Counted from the first letter of the stretch, positions 43,901 to 52,475 are shown. The stretch is DNA of 64,000 nucleotides from Paenibacillus sp. G2S3 (GCF_030123105.1 NZ_CP126095.1:4340001-4404000), one strand, 5' to 3'. Notes: generated from the letters alone by a model not told the origin. Numbers and translations: made by a program.

Positions 43901-45397
43901 GCCGAGTTCTTCTGTATATTGTCTAATAGATAATGTCAATTCATTAATCTGGATATCCAAGCCTGCTAACTCCAGCAGGAAGCTCTCCCGCTCCTTGCGC
44001 AGACCTTTTTCTTCAGTTATCAGAGCTCGCTCCGCTGTTCCAAATCCTCTGATCGTTTGTTGCCAGAGGCTAGACACCACATCCCACTGTTCCCGAAGCT
44101 TTTCTTTAGCAGCCTGAATGACCTCTTGACGTTCTTTCATCTCCAGAGAACCTTCGATCGCTTGAATTTCTTTCTGCCATTGCTCAATTTGTCGTATGTG
44201 GAGCATACGTTTAGCTAAGAAATGAGCCACTTCAAGCTTTTTCTCCTGCGCCTTGGAATCGTCCAACCGTCCACGTGCACGTCTCTGATCATCACTAAGC
44301 TTTTTGAACTCTTCCTGTTTCAGTTCCGTTTCTTCTTTGCTGCGCAAATACTTTAGATTGTCCGTCTCAAATCGCAATTGCTTCGCATTCTGATAACGCC
44401 CAGCCAGTTCATTACCAACCTTACTTCGCTCTTCTTCCGCATTTCTCTGTTCTTCATGAATAACCGTATAGATCTGACGTCCACGAAGTTCAGTTTCTTG
44501 AACAACACTCTCTGCCTCTACTCCTAGCTTCACCAGCTCGTATAAAGGTGCAGCCATTCCAAGAAACTCTGTGTAGACTTGTTCCCGCTGTTCAAGCATT
44601 GGCAGGCGTTGAGCTACTGTCGCCGTGTCAATAAACATCCGCTGCAGCGTATTGTCTTCTTCTTTGGGTCCCTCATTCAGACTGGAGCCGATCTCAGGGA
44701 TAATTAACTTTTCGAATAAGTTATGGTTGGTAAAGGCATCATTCTTTTTAAAATAACCTTTAATACCGCCCTCTTCCCCATTGATCCGCCGCATATTGCG
44801 CCACTCGGCGATATGGATATCCCGAGTAGCCAGGAAATCATAATATCTTTTTAAATCCGAGCTATGGCTACCGAAAGGTACAATTTCTCCCCTCCGATCT
44901 CGTATAAATTGCTGGATCGTTTCAAAACTCGTAGGTTCAGCAGACGCTTCATCAAAGAGTGGCAACGTAGAAAGGGTAAGTTCAGACGCTTCACCGTAAT
45001 CTGTAAGTGCATACAGTAGGTAATCCACTTTAATATCCTGCTGATCTAGCGAGTTATGTACCGTCATAGCAATACCAGTCGTCATATACTCATTACGCTC
45101 ATTGTTGTCCAGATGCCATTCGATAGCTACATGAAAGGTATAAGGTTTAAGTTGTTTTTTATGATTATGAAAAAATGCTTCAACCTGGTTCTCACTGTCT
45201 TTTCCCCATGGTGTTTTGGGCATTAATAACTGAAATATGGATTGCAGCAGTACGCCTTTTCCGCCACCATTCATAAGCGTAATAAGCGTATTGGCTGGTC
45301 CCTCTTCGTTACAGAGGTCCAGAATCATATCATCATATTTCTTGAGCATTTTCTCGTATTTAAGTCCTGTAATCCGTATGCGTTCAATCCGCGGCAT
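40916..45397 (-). CDS. jetC: Wadjet JetC: SMC/MukB-like ATPase
   Basis: A 1,493-residue SMC-like ATPase, the loop-extruding motor of the Wadjet plasmid-restriction complex. The N-terminal head has the P-loop-like ITLMNGGGKGVLLQ (about residues 42-55), followed by very long coiled coils broken near the middle by a hinge-like region (about 620-780). The C-terminal head has the signature GSGGQRQSVQ (about 1382) and a Walker B-like VFLYDNPFGEM (about 1413-1423). The Walker A residue after Lys is Gly, not Ser/Thr, and Asn follows the Walker B Asp where Glu is usual; these may be subtype features. A GTG nine bases upstream (45406) is an alternative start. The gene overlaps jetB by 14 bases. Confidence 0.85.
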   Translation of the reverse strand: MPRIERIRITGLKYEKMLKKYDDMILDLCNEEGPANTLITLMNGGGKGVLLQSIFQLLMPKTPWGKDSENQVEAFFHNHKKQLKPYTFHVAIEWHLDNNERNEYMTTGIAMTVHNSLDQQDIKVDYLLYALTDYGEASELTLSTLPLFDEASAEPTSFETIQQFIRDRRGEIVPFGSHSSDLKRYYDFLATRDIHIAEWRNMRRINGEEGGIKGYFKKNDAFTNHNLFEKLIIPEIGSSLNEGPKEEDNTLQRMFIDTATVAQRLPMLEQREQVYTEFLGMAAPLYELVKLGVEAESVVQETELRGRQIYTVIHEEQRNAEEERSKVGNELAGRYQNAKQLRFETDNLKYLRSKEETELKQEEFKKLSDDQRRARGRLDDSKAQEKKLEVAHFLAKRMLHIRQIEQWQKEIQAIEGSLEMKERQEVIQAAKEKLREQWDVVSSLWQQTIRGFGTAERALITEEKGLRKERESFLLELAGLDIQINELTLSIRQYTEELGTFAAQYGQEATHAPVPALQRTISAAKTILLDMEALEKQHKEAENRKLALHKNHAERSEKHRSYEREIDELGALLDSQTYKESQLWSQIVVLLEMFDEHNRLGATGLFEEQDTIQLRFIRKMDEVEQQTKRSRRDYYNQLMDVELQNQSYWLPNSDILAVKDTLDSLKIHSTPGSSYLNDRPYLECEEELERHPLLPYSLIVTRREADKIKPDLLKDTLLKSAVPIFIREEMAASDPVSFKLLANQGPQMVLEPDRFLNFKSGIQAKLKEQEQVLQDAEAYLSKLKSVRQEYERLYQTENTVTITAKRNTLMKLQSELQQSIISLSNEMDENEGTLARIGRELIENKVLSAEHEQRAAALQAWIERSKKHEQDQKEKKKYTDRKSLVSKELASKDQQLEHLEAQMVSLGGEREKWMGDAKYALFPRLQHWFPEIVFPTSHQLSDDLEVTPIDPVEQNLLLQQLSTVESLQQSLTENELEIRTRAAQIKAASENLTELEASLIQVDENWRKVTEPAESTESIMAARNRQKSETALLEEDYQMVHDSFIRCQTELENLQKELRKIEKGIKEKHERAVEIWNEGLEQKEADIQARFQENELMLNQCKRSLERMDALIQTLSNQIKIMNAHIEDRVNLRTVPEELMLSVRESCESLVADWLLGIKDSRVRRDEVARKVKEEKNSLTGKLAKNERNSELETKILDRLNTVHWDNFAIAQQVLDSMLRSSRDQIESIQSDKEDMDLSRKMWVARASYRVVQIIDIMKRMERRMIIHNENNYAFPLVRLNYKNINIPRSSDEVEPMVSDYFNRCIQELLSKYPKIEQVPTLIIKEVINDGRIVYAALQNRFPILQVYKPVTENYFLYAAPEDYHYSDWEIINRGALDEAVGSGGQRQSVQLLVAMMIMTHKRVNRENKGWTVFLYDNPFGEMVSNNVLDPVFEISKALKFQWLIVTPPELVKNDVSVRFGVYWQLYFGGVKGDMLESTLDKGGRKLIPVSLF

Positions 45398-46142
45398 TAA
45401 TAGCACCGTCTTTCTCAGCTAAAGTTCGTCCAATAAGTTTTTTTAATTCCTGATACCGGTCAACATCATGATATAAATACCGCATTCTCTCATAAAGCTC
45501 TTCCCGTGGGAATATCCGCTTCTCTGACTCCGAGATGAACACGAGCTTCTCCTCTTCCAGGAGCTTCATGCCTTCATGAATCAGCCCGATTCGTGAGCCT
45601 GCGCCTCTTGTCAGAAGATCGCTCTCTTCCTGACTCTTAGTTTGCATATAGAGATTGGTCCACACTTTAGACATCGCTTGGATATCCAACCGCCACTGCT
45701 GGCTAAACCGACCATCTTCATCCATTTGCATCCATGCTTGAAAAAGTGAAGACACCTGATCGGATATCTGTATATAGGACATACTGTCCTGCCCAGATTT
45801 AAAGTGAGTCTCATCCTGATCCATCTCGGCCAGAAATACAAGGATGATGATATTAATGATATGTAAATGAGTTTTACGCTCAATTCGAGAGTATTTATTC
45901 TTCAACTGCGTGAAATTGGTGGCGAACACAGACCCGAGTGGATTGACCAACAAATGGAGACGGTGTCCGGAATTCATCACTCGGCAGCCTGCCTCCTTGG
46001 CAACATATTGAAGCGCATCATATGTTCCTGCATCCTGAAGGCATTCAGCAGCCGCAGGATCATCGAGAGGGATTACCTTTTTACGTAGTAATTCAAAAAA
46101 TAGCCGTGAAGCTAGCTGTACCTGTTCTAATGTATAACTCAT
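45384..46142 (-). CDS. jetB: Wadjet JetB: MukE/KITE-like subunit
   Basis: A 252-residue, mainly helical winged-helix protein in the position and size range of the JetB/MksE/MukE subunit that bridges the kleisin and the SMC head. I see no catalytic motif. The assignment rests on context: it overlaps jetC by 14 bases and starts 12 bases after the putative kleisin gene. It may belong to a small Bacilli family such as DUF6063, which I could not check. The ATG has a GAGAGGTGAG-type site somewhat far upstream. Confidence 0.75.
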   Translation of the reverse strand: MSYTLEQVQLASRLFFELLRKKVIPLDDPAAAECLQDAGTYDALQYVAKEAGCRVMNSGHRLHLLVNPLGSVFATNFTQLKNKYSRIERKTHLHIINIIILVFLAEMDQDETHFKSGQDSMSYIQISDQVSSLFQAWMQMDEDGRFSQQWRLDIQAMSKVWTNLYMQTKSQEESDLLTRGAGSRIGLIHEGMKLLEEEKLVFISESEKRIFPREELYERMRYLYHDVDRYQELKKLIGRTLAEKDGAINAAD

Positions 46143-46154
46143 GCTAGTAACTTC

Positions 46155-47660
46155 TCACCTCTCCACGATCGTAATAGTATATGGACTCATATCCAGACCA
46201 GACCAGCGTACCCTTGGGGCTGGCTCTGGAGCAATGCTCGTCCGCAGTAGCTTGCCGCGCAGGCTCTCCAATTGAGGATCATCCGTAAGTACATACCGAA
46301 TTAGCAACTGGCATTCATCGGATCCGTTGCTGTTCTCAGGAGCCTGTTCTTGCACTGTAATCTCTGAATGAAAAAACTGTACCCATAGATCAATAGCATC
46401 CGGTGTGCGTGCCCAACGGGTTAATTCCTCAGCGGTAAAAGCCTCCGCAGTAAATGTAAAGCTTCCCCGCTCGGCAAGCGCATGGAACACAGGCTTCCAC
46501 AGTTCAACGACTTCCGCCCAAAGGATACCTTTAGGAATATATGGAACGGTCTCAGCATAGAGCTCATCTTCAAGTTCATCCAACACCACATCCGGGATAA
46601 AGCCAACCTCTTGCTCCTCCCAAGCCCAGGGAAGTGGATAAACAAAATCCTGATTCGGAGCGAACAATCCGCCGAGCAGCAGTTCAAAGCTGTCGCCGTT
46701 TGGTAGACCCTCTTCTTTAATCCACTCCTCCCAGACATGCGTACGGAAGTTAAAGCCGGCGGCTCCCCAGAATAATTCAGGGAAGTTCAATCTTAAATTG
46801 GTCTCCACCTCAAAAATGTTCAAGACTATCTCGGCCAGCTCATCGTGTACACGCCGAGAGAGCTCAACTCGTTCAGAAAGAATACGGATCTCATTGAAGT
46901 CGATTACATCTTTCTCGTCATTAGCTAGCCGGGCCAGAGAACGATGAATATTATCAAAATGTTTGCGTTCTTCATTGAACTGCTGATGGATTTCTTCGAG
47001 TCGCTGATGCCGGGCCATTCCGAATTCACTAAAAATATGCTTCGGATTACGGCGCAATGCATTCCGATATTCCTGCTGCTCATGGGTCATCTTTCGAACC
47101 CGGGAGATAAGCTCATTCACATCCTGAAGCGCCCGAGTTACACGTCCATGCTTAATATGCATCTGAATCTCGAGCAGCTTGATACTGATCTGGAACTCTT
47201 CAATAATCTCATGACTCATAAAAATAAGCTCCATAGCATATTCGGAGAGACGATAGATTGTTCTGCCACTCTCTTCCCAGCTACTGCGGGTCGCATCTTC
47301 ATCCACCATGAAATACTTATATTTCTGCACAGACATTTGCCGAGCCGCATCATCATAATAATAGGATTCGAAATCCCCACCATTTCCGCTCCAAAGTAGG
47401 CCGTCCACTAAACGTTCTACGGATTCGGTAGTCCCGAGATTCGCGATATTGAAGCGTTCGAGCGCAGTCCATGCCAGCGCTATAATATCTTCCTTGGATC
47501 TTCTTTCATTGGATTCCAGCTCCAAATAATAGACTTGCAACAAGATGCTTAAAGACACCATTTCTTTGTAAGGTTGGATTTCGCCAAGGTTCATCCCAGC
47601 CCCCAGATTCCACAGGGGATTCAATCGTTTATTTCGTTCGCCAAAATCCGACCAATTCAT
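46155..47660 (-). CDS. jetA: Wadjet JetA: MukF/kleisin-like subunit
   Basis: A 501-residue helical protein with an N-terminal winged-helix-like region, a long central helical/coiled segment (about 140-290, rich in Glu, Arg and Gln) and a C-terminal domain. This is the layout of the MksF/MukF kleisin that joins the two SMC heads. It has no catalytic motif. Its ATG overlaps the jetD stop (ATGA), and it is followed after 12 bases by jetB. The role is inferred from operon structure rather than from a signature motif. Confidence 0.75.
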   Translation of the reverse strand: MNWSDFGERNKRLNPLWNLGAGMNLGEIQPYKEMVSLSILLQVYYLELESNERRSKEDIIALAWTALERFNIANLGTTESVERLVDGLLWSGNGGDFESYYYDDAARQMSVQKYKYFMVDEDATRSSWEESGRTIYRLSEYAMELIFMSHEIIEEFQISIKLLEIQMHIKHGRVTRALQDVNELISRVRKMTHEQQEYRNALRRNPKHIFSEFGMARHQRLEEIHQQFNEERKHFDNIHRSLARLANDEKDVIDFNEIRILSERVELSRRVHDELAEIVLNIFEVETNLRLNFPELFWGAAGFNFRTHVWEEWIKEEGLPNGDSFELLLGGLFAPNQDFVYPLPWAWEEQEVGFIPDVVLDELEDELYAETVPYIPKGILWAEVVELWKPVFHALAERGSFTFTAEAFTAEELTRWARTPDAIDLWVQFFHSEITVQEQAPENSNGSDECQLLIRYVLTDDPQLESLRGKLLRTSIAPEPAPRVRWSGLDMSPYTITIVER

Positions 47661-48736
47661 CTTTCTGCCATCCTCACCATCACTTCATAATTTAAAATTT
47701 CCTGCGGAACCCTTAGGTCCTCCTCCAGTAATCGTTCAGTAAATGCAATCAGTTCCAAGTTACTAGAGAGCTCTTGGAGTACGTTGTGCAGATGATCCGG
47801 GTTACATATCTGTGGAAGCTTATATGTATACGGCTCCTCTGTCAGCTTCATCATCTGTTCATAAATTGGAAGCGCCAGTTGGAGATTTAAATCCGGATAA
47901 CTGACTTTCAATTTACCGTAAATATCCCAACCTGCCTTGTCCATATCTCCGACATATAATAGGGTGGTTTGAAGTGGATCAATATTCAATTCCTCTAGAA
48001 AGAGCAAGCTACTATCGATCTTCCAGCCTTCACCATAAATCAGCATGTCCGGAGATAAACCACAAATCATCATATCACTAAGCATTAATCGTTTGGCTGA
48101 GTGGAAGAATGATTTATTCTCAACAATAAGAATATTTCGTACGGTTACTGCTGGCTTGACGTAATAAATAAACGGTTCCCTTGCATTTACACATTTTAGG
48201 CTTTCCAGTGTTAGTTTCACTCTAGTAAGAAATTGTTTTCCTTCAGGATCAGAGAGCCATTTCTCTTGACCAAACAATTCCAGTGACCTTTCATCTATAG
48301 TAATCATCTCGCGATCCTTCACCGTACGCAAAAAATTAGAAACCCGTTCTATCCGGCTCCAAAGCTCTTGCGTCTGAGTTTCAGGACGAATCAAGTAATA
48401 ATGAAGATCTAGCAAATCTTGCACCCTTAACACAGCTGAAGGATCCCACCTCGATTGAGCCGAGGTACTCTTAGATAACCAATAAGAAGTAGGTATAGAG
48501 GGTTGTTTATAGCTCATCGGACTAGATTTTATTGGTTCGAGGTAACCCTCAGCCACAAGCTCGGTTATAGCGACCGCTAGAGCACGAAACCCTCCGCCTA
48601 ACAATTCATATTCTGCCGGTGTTTCATAAACAGTTCTAATGATTGCTTTTTCCAGCTTATCAAGTTCTACTTTACTTCTCCCTGTACGGACAGCGCCAAA
48701 CTTTTTCTCTAACGCATTCATAAGAATCGATCTCAA
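47657..48736 (-). CDS. jetD: Wadjet JetD: Toprim-fold nuclease
   Basis: A 359-residue effector nuclease of Wadjet (MksG-like). N-terminal winged-helix region (about 25-70), a linker domain and a C-terminal Toprim domain with Glu206 (ILIVENKSFFH) and the DxD pair Asp264/Asp266 (LLYVGDMDKAGWDIY), the metal ligands that cleave DNA. In Wadjet the SMC complex extrudes small circular DNA and JetD then cuts it, blocking plasmid establishment. The start is TTG at 48734-48736 with GAGGG (48744-48748) seven bases upstream. JetD is the first gene here; in type I operons it is last, so this fits a type II-like arrangement (by elimination, not verified). Confidence 0.88.
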   Translation of the reverse strand: MRSILMNALEKKFGAVRTGRSKVELDKLEKAIIRTVYETPAEYELLGGGFRALAVAITELVAEGYLEPIKSSPMSYKQPSIPTSYWLSKSTSAQSRWDPSAVLRVQDLLDLHYYLIRPETQTQELWSRIERVSNFLRTVKDREMITIDERSLELFGQEKWLSDPEGKQFLTRVKLTLESLKCVNAREPFIYYVKPAVTVRNILIVENKSFFHSAKRLMLSDMMICGLSPDMLIYGEGWKIDSSLLFLEELNIDPLQTTLLYVGDMDKAGWDIYGKLKVSYPDLNLQLALPIYEQMMKLTEEPYTYKLPQICNPDHLHNVLQELSSNLELIAFTERLLEEDLRVPQEILNYEVMVRMAER

Positions 48737-48750
48737 ACGATCACCCTCAC

Positions 48751-48788
48751 CAAATAAAAATAAAACCCATATACATCCGTATAGGGTT
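48751..48788 (-). terminator. Terminator-like hairpin in the Wadjet leader
   Basis: AACCC-a-TATAC (48764-48774) pairs with GTATA-GGGTT (48779-48788); on the minus strand the stem runs directly into TTTTATTTTTATTT (48763-48751) and then the jetD ribosome site. It lies after the predicted Wadjet promoter and after the acetyltransferase gene. It could terminate read-through from that gene or attenuate the operon. Confidence 0.65.
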
Positions 48789-48813
48789 CTGAAGTACGCG
48801 AATATATGTTTCT

Positions 48814-48859
48814 ATTATATCAATCCTTCGAAGGTTATGCTATTTTTTGTTAAACAAAA
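48814..48859 (-). promoter_or_regulatory. Wadjet operon promoter with extended -10 and palindromes
   Basis: On the minus strand TGATATAAT (48814-48822) is a perfect extended -10, without a good -35. Immediately upstream is the 10-bp palindrome CCTTCGAAGG (48825-48834), and farther upstream a 15-bp inverted repeat with TTTTGTT/AACAAAA arms (48845-48859). Either palindrome could be an operator. The predicted start is near 48807. Confidence 0.5.
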
Positions 48860-48882
48860 TCATAAATTCTATTCATGTATTT

Positions 48883-49536
48883 CTACTCTACAGCATCTGG
48901 ATTATACGCCATACAATACTGCTCTAGTGTACTGTTTGGTAAAGGGATAACTTGGACTGTACGAAACTGAAAATGCTCATAGATAGGTAGATTGCTTGGC
49001 GTCTGTGTCTCTAACGTACATAATGCATTCTTCTCACGGCATTCGGCAAGCAGCGGCTTCATGATCTTCGATACATACCCTTGTCCACGGTAACGTTCTT
49101 GCACCACAAGCATATCTAAATGCAAATACTTCTGATCACCAAACATCGATAACCATAAGGAACTCATACTGCGCAGAGTAGTTAGTCCTCGAATAAATCC
49201 TCGCACACCAATGATTCGGCAAATCGGTAAACACTTGAGAATCGCCAGCCCAATTTGTTTCATATAGTTGACGTTCGAAATCAATGTCCCGCTCTGACGC
49301 TCCGAATGGAACACCAAGGCGACAGCTTCATAATTAGTTGACGTCGTTAGTAAATCCGAATAAGGATACAACATCTCGATATAACGATGAAAAAAAATGT
49401 TTAATACGCGGAGTCTGGTTGTTTCATCAGGCAAAATATGCTGATACAGTGGATCATCCTTTGCGAAGGCTTCTGCCAGAACGCTGGCGGCTTTTGTAAT
49501 GTCCTGCCGATGAATTTTAATTAATGTACTACAAAT
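48883..49536 (-). CDS. GNAT family N-acetyltransferase with probable ATT start
   Basis: Acetyl-CoA-dependent acetyltransferase. The acetyl-CoA loop is visible as QERYRGQGYVSKIMKPLL and the C-terminal strand as TLETQTPSNLPIYEHFQF. The first standard start codon (TTG 49434) would delete a typical GNAT N-terminus: the same frame continues upstream through VLAEAFAKDDPLYQHILPDE. The only ribosome site, GAGGTGG, is about seven bases before an ATT at 49534-49536, giving 218 residues. I therefore propose ATT initiation, as known for infC. The substrate is unknown. It lies directly upstream of the Wadjet operon on the same strand. Confidence 0.75.
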   Translation of the reverse strand: MCSTLIKIHRQDITKAASVLAEAFAKDDPLYQHILPDETTRLRVLNIFFHRYIEMLYPYSDLLTTSTNYEAVALVFHSERQSGTLISNVNYMKQIGLAILKCLPICRIIGVRGFIRGLTTLRSMSSLWLSMFGDQKYLHLDMLVVQERYRGQGYVSKIMKPLLAECREKNALCTLETQTPSNLPIYEHFQFRTVQVIPLPNSTLEQYCMAYNPDAVE

Positions 49537-49725
49537 AGTTCCACCTCATTTAATTTACTTTCGCGATAGGCTCGGTAGTGAACAAGCCATTCAAGAAGAT
49601 TATAACTTGTGTAGTCAAGTCCTCATTTAAGAGGATGATCTTAGATATAGCACGATGGTTCTATTGTCATTTCTTCATTGAATGCGATATGATTAAAAAG
49701 ATTACAAAAAATACTGGGAGGAAAA

Positions 49726-50538
49726 ATGGAAGATATTATACTGTGGCTTAAATACTTGTTTCTAGGTTTTGTTCAAGGGGCAACTGAACCAATCCCCGTT
49801 TCCTCGAGCGGCCATTTGATCATCGCGCAGAAATTGCTAGGCTTAAAACAGAATGGGCTATCCTTTGAAATCTTAACAAATACGGCTTCTCTAATTGCGA
49901 TTTGCTTTATTTTCCGCAAAGATATCGGAAGATTGATCACTGGATTCGTTCAATTTATTCTGACTCGCAAAGAGGAATATAAGTCAGATTTTATGTTCTC
50001 TTTGTACATTATCATTGGCACCATGCCTGCGGTTATCGTAGCCTTGTTCTTTAAGGATCAAATTGAGGAGATCTTCTCGTCAGTACACACCGTGTCCATC
50101 GCCTTGCTGGTAACCGGGGTTGCTTTGTGGTTAATTCGTAATCTTCGCGGTCGTAAACAAGATGGGGACTTAAAAGCGAAGGATGCAGTCATAGTCGGAC
50201 TTGCCCAAGCTGTAGCTCTTATTCCTGGGATAAGTCGCTCAGGCGCAACGGTCATCTCTTCCATCGCTGTGGGAATGAAGCAAGAAACTGCTTTACGCTT
50301 TTCTTTTATGCTGTATATTCCGATCAGTCTGGGCGGACTTGTTATGGGTGCATCTGATATTGCCCATGACCCGAACCGAGCGCAACTAGCAATTCCATAC
50401 TTAATTGCATTTATCACTACACTAATCGTCACGTATTTTTCTATGCGCTGGTTTATGGGGATTATGGCTAAAGGTAATTTGAAGTACTTCTCTTATTACT
50501 GCTTCTTGGCTGGGATACTACTCCTTATCTTCATGTAA
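49726..50538 (+). CDS. uppP: Undecaprenyl-diphosphatase (BacA family)
   Basis: Membrane enzyme that dephosphorylates undecaprenyl pyrophosphate to recycle the lipid carrier for cell-wall synthesis. Both signatures are visible: [18 protein letters not shown] (14-31, with Glu21, Ser and His30) and [17 protein letters not shown] (about 166-182, with the catalytic Arg). About eight membrane segments; length (270) is typical. TEPIPVSS differs slightly from the commoner TEFLPISS. GGGAGG sits just before the ATG. The PAP2 protein at 29678 could have an overlapping function. Confidence 0.93.
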   Translation: MEDIILWLKYLFLGFVQGATEPIPVSSSGHLIIAQKLLGLKQNGLSFEILTNTASLIAICFIFRKDIGRLITGFVQFILTRKEEYKSDFMFSLYIIIGTMPAVIVALFFKDQIEEIFSSVHTVSIALLVTGVALWLIRNLRGRKQDGDLKAKDAVIVGLAQAVALIPGISRSGATVISSIAVGMKQETALRFSFMLYIPISLGGLVMGASDIAHDPNRAQLAIPYLIAFITTLIVTYFSMRWFMGIMAKGNLKYFSYYCFLAGILLLIFM

Positions 50539-50559
50539 GCACATGATTTCAAACAAAAG

Positions 50560-50598
50560 CCCTCATGACAATCTCTGGGATTACAGAGAGCATGAGGG
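50560..50598. terminator. Bidirectional terminator between uppP and the isochorismatase-like gene
   Basis: CCCTCATG (50560-50567) pairs with CATGAGGG (50591-50598), with an inner TCTCT/AGAGA. It is followed by TTTT on the plus side and CTTTTGTTT on the minus side, and serves both convergent genes. Confidence 0.8.
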
Positions 50599-50607
50599 TT
50601 TTCCATC

Positions 50608-51201
50608 CTATTTTAAGAGGGATATTACTTCACCACTCGACCGGATCTTGCCGATTCTAGGGAAAATCGTTTTACACACATAGTCATGCTCTTCTTTTGT
50701 AGAAGCAGTCATTGCATCCTCCACAAAAACTTGGTTGTAACCAAGCTGATAAGCTTCTCTAGCTGTCGTATCCACACCGATGGATGTAGAAATACCACAC
50801 AATACAATCGTATCTATACCGCGGCGACGTAACTGCAAATCAAGATCCGTTCCGAAGAACGCCCCCCACTGACGTTTTGATATCACATGTGCGTTTTTGA
50901 AACTAGCTAATTCAGGCACCAAGGTATCCCAGCCTTCAGGAAAGGCTCCTGCACTCATCTTCAAGTCTGTTTGAGGTCTTAACATATCATGTCCATCTAA
51001 CGAGGATACTCTTACAAGTACAACAAATGCACCCTTTTCAGTGAAGGCTTGAACTAAACTGCTGCCTTTCTGAACCACCTGCTCACCTGTATGTGGTCCC
51101 TTATTAGGCATGTTAACAATTCCATTTTGCAAGTCGATAACAACCAGTGCCGTTTTCTTTGCATCAATACTTTCAGTTTCAGATCTCTTTAAGTCTTCCA
51201 T
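50608..51201 (-). CDS. Isochorismatase-fold hydrolase lacking the nucleophilic Cys
   Basis: A 197-residue alpha/beta protein of the isochorismatase/nicotinamidase superfamily. Catalytic Asp23 (LVVIDLQNG) and Lys109 (ISKRQWG) are present, but the nucleophile position in the GxxTxxC motif is Gly142 ([14 protein letters not shown]). It is therefore unlikely to be an amidase of the Cys-dependent type; isochorismatase-type (PhzD-like) chemistry, which needs no Cys, is possible. GGGAG lies eight bases before the ATG at 51201. It overlaps the upstream MFS exporter gene by 23 bases, so the two are coexpressed. Confidence 0.88.
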   Translation of the reverse strand: MEDLKRSETESIDAKKTALVVIDLQNGIVNMPNKGPHTGEQVVQKGSSLVQAFTEKGAFVVLVRVSSLDGHDMLRPQTDLKMSAGAFPEGWDTLVPELASFKNAHVISKRQWGAFFGTDLDLQLRRRGIDTIVLCGISTSIGVDTTAREAYQLGYNQVFVEDAMTASTKEEHDYVCKTIFPRIGKIRSSGEVISLLK

Positions 51202-52402
51202 TGTCTTCTCTCCCATTTAAGCTTAGTTTTTTATACACTTTAAAATAAACCCAGCCTGCATTTATCAATAGCAAAACACTCGTAATAAAGAATACATCCC
51301 GGATCCCAAACCAGGCTGCCACCTGCCCACCTAGAACCGAACCCGCAAATGTGCCAAGATAACCTGCCGACATGTTAAAGCCAAAGACTCTGCCAGTCAG
51401 CGCGTCCGGTGTGATTTTCTTAACGAGGATATTCACAGAAGGTATTAACCCACCTGCCGCTAATCCTAGTAGAAAACGCAATCCCATTAACTGCCAAGGA
51501 TTCTGAACAAACGCTTGTGGGATGAATAGAAGTCCTGCGGCTATAAGCGCAACTAGTATAACTCTCTGAGCTCCTATTCGGTCAGATAGCTTCCCAAGCC
51601 TTGGAGCAGCAATGATGTTAGCCAGCCCTGAAGCTGAGAAGGTCATCCCTGCAAGTAGAGCCACATGACTGGCACTCTTGGAGAGCTGAGTAACATAAAC
51701 CGTAATGATCGGCTCTACAGAGTATAAAGCAACGGTTAGAATAAAGAAGGTTACAAACAAGGTGAGCGTTAGGCTTTTCTCTGGAATACTACTCCAGACC
51801 TCTTTGATGCTAAGCGTCTTTTTATCTTCACGATGAAAAGATTCCTTCACGAACAAAGCCGTTGTGATGAAAGCAACAAGCATCAGTCCACCCGTAACAA
51901 AAAATGAACTTTGCAAACCCAAGCTCTCTGCAATGAAACCACCAATCGTTGGACCAAGCAAAGCTCCAGCAATACTAGCTGTTGAAAGGGTGCCTAATGC
52001 ATAGCCTGCATGTTCTTTATCCGTCTGAGTTGCGATTAATGTAGTACAGGCTGTACTATAACCCGTAATTGTGCCCTGTAATAATCGAAGCGCAATTAGT
52101 ACATACACATTAGGTGCAAAGCCCATACAGCTTATCACGATCGCCATCCCAAGACTTGCCCGCAAAAGCATTGGTTTCCGTCCGAACCTGTCCGCCGCCA
52201 GTCCCCAAATGGGTGAGAATATGGCTGAAACAATAAAGGTAATTCCAAAAGCAATGCCAGAAAACTGAGCAATGGAATCGGCATTGTCGACGCCAAGATG
52301 CTTAATGTACAGTGGTAATACTGGCGCAATCTGGCTCATACCCACACCTGTTACAAACATACCAAACCAGCAGACGATTAGATTCCTTTTCCACATGGAC
52401 AT
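51179..52402 (-). CDS. MFS multidrug exporter, MdtG-like
   Basis: Twelve-helix major facilitator antiporter. The N-terminus ([20 protein letters not shown]) resembles MdtG. Motif A-type loop [16 protein letters not shown] is near residues 66-82, and motif C-like [14 protein letters not shown] lies in helix 5. It probably expels hydrophobic drugs using the proton gradient. AAGAAGG is seven bases before the ATG. It is cotranscribed with the isochorismatase-like gene, suggesting a linked detoxification role; an AraC regulator gene lies just upstream. Confidence 0.92.
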   Translation of the reverse strand: MSMWKRNLIVCWFGMFVTGVGMSQIAPVLPLYIKHLGVDNADSIAQFSGIAFGITFIVSAIFSPIWGLAADRFGRKPMLLRASLGMAIVISCMGFAPNVYVLIALRLLQGTITGYSTACTTLIATQTDKEHAGYALGTLSTASIAGALLGPTIGGFIAESLGLQSSFFVTGGLMLVAFITTALFVKESFHREDKKTLSIKEVWSSIPEKSLTLTLFVTFFILTVALYSVEPIITVYVTQLSKSASHVALLAGMTFSASGLANIIAAPRLGKLSDRIGAQRVILVALIAAGLLFIPQAFVQNPWQLMGLRFLLGLAAGGLIPSVNILVKKITPDALTGRVFGFNMSAGYLGTFAGSVLGGQVAAWFGIRDVFFITSVLLLINAGWVYFKVYKKLSLNGREDNGRLKEI

Positions 52403-52475
52403 AAAAAAGCCTTCTTTCTGCTAACAATAACAACCTCATATTAACAGTCAGATTGGCTCTATACCATGCATTATT

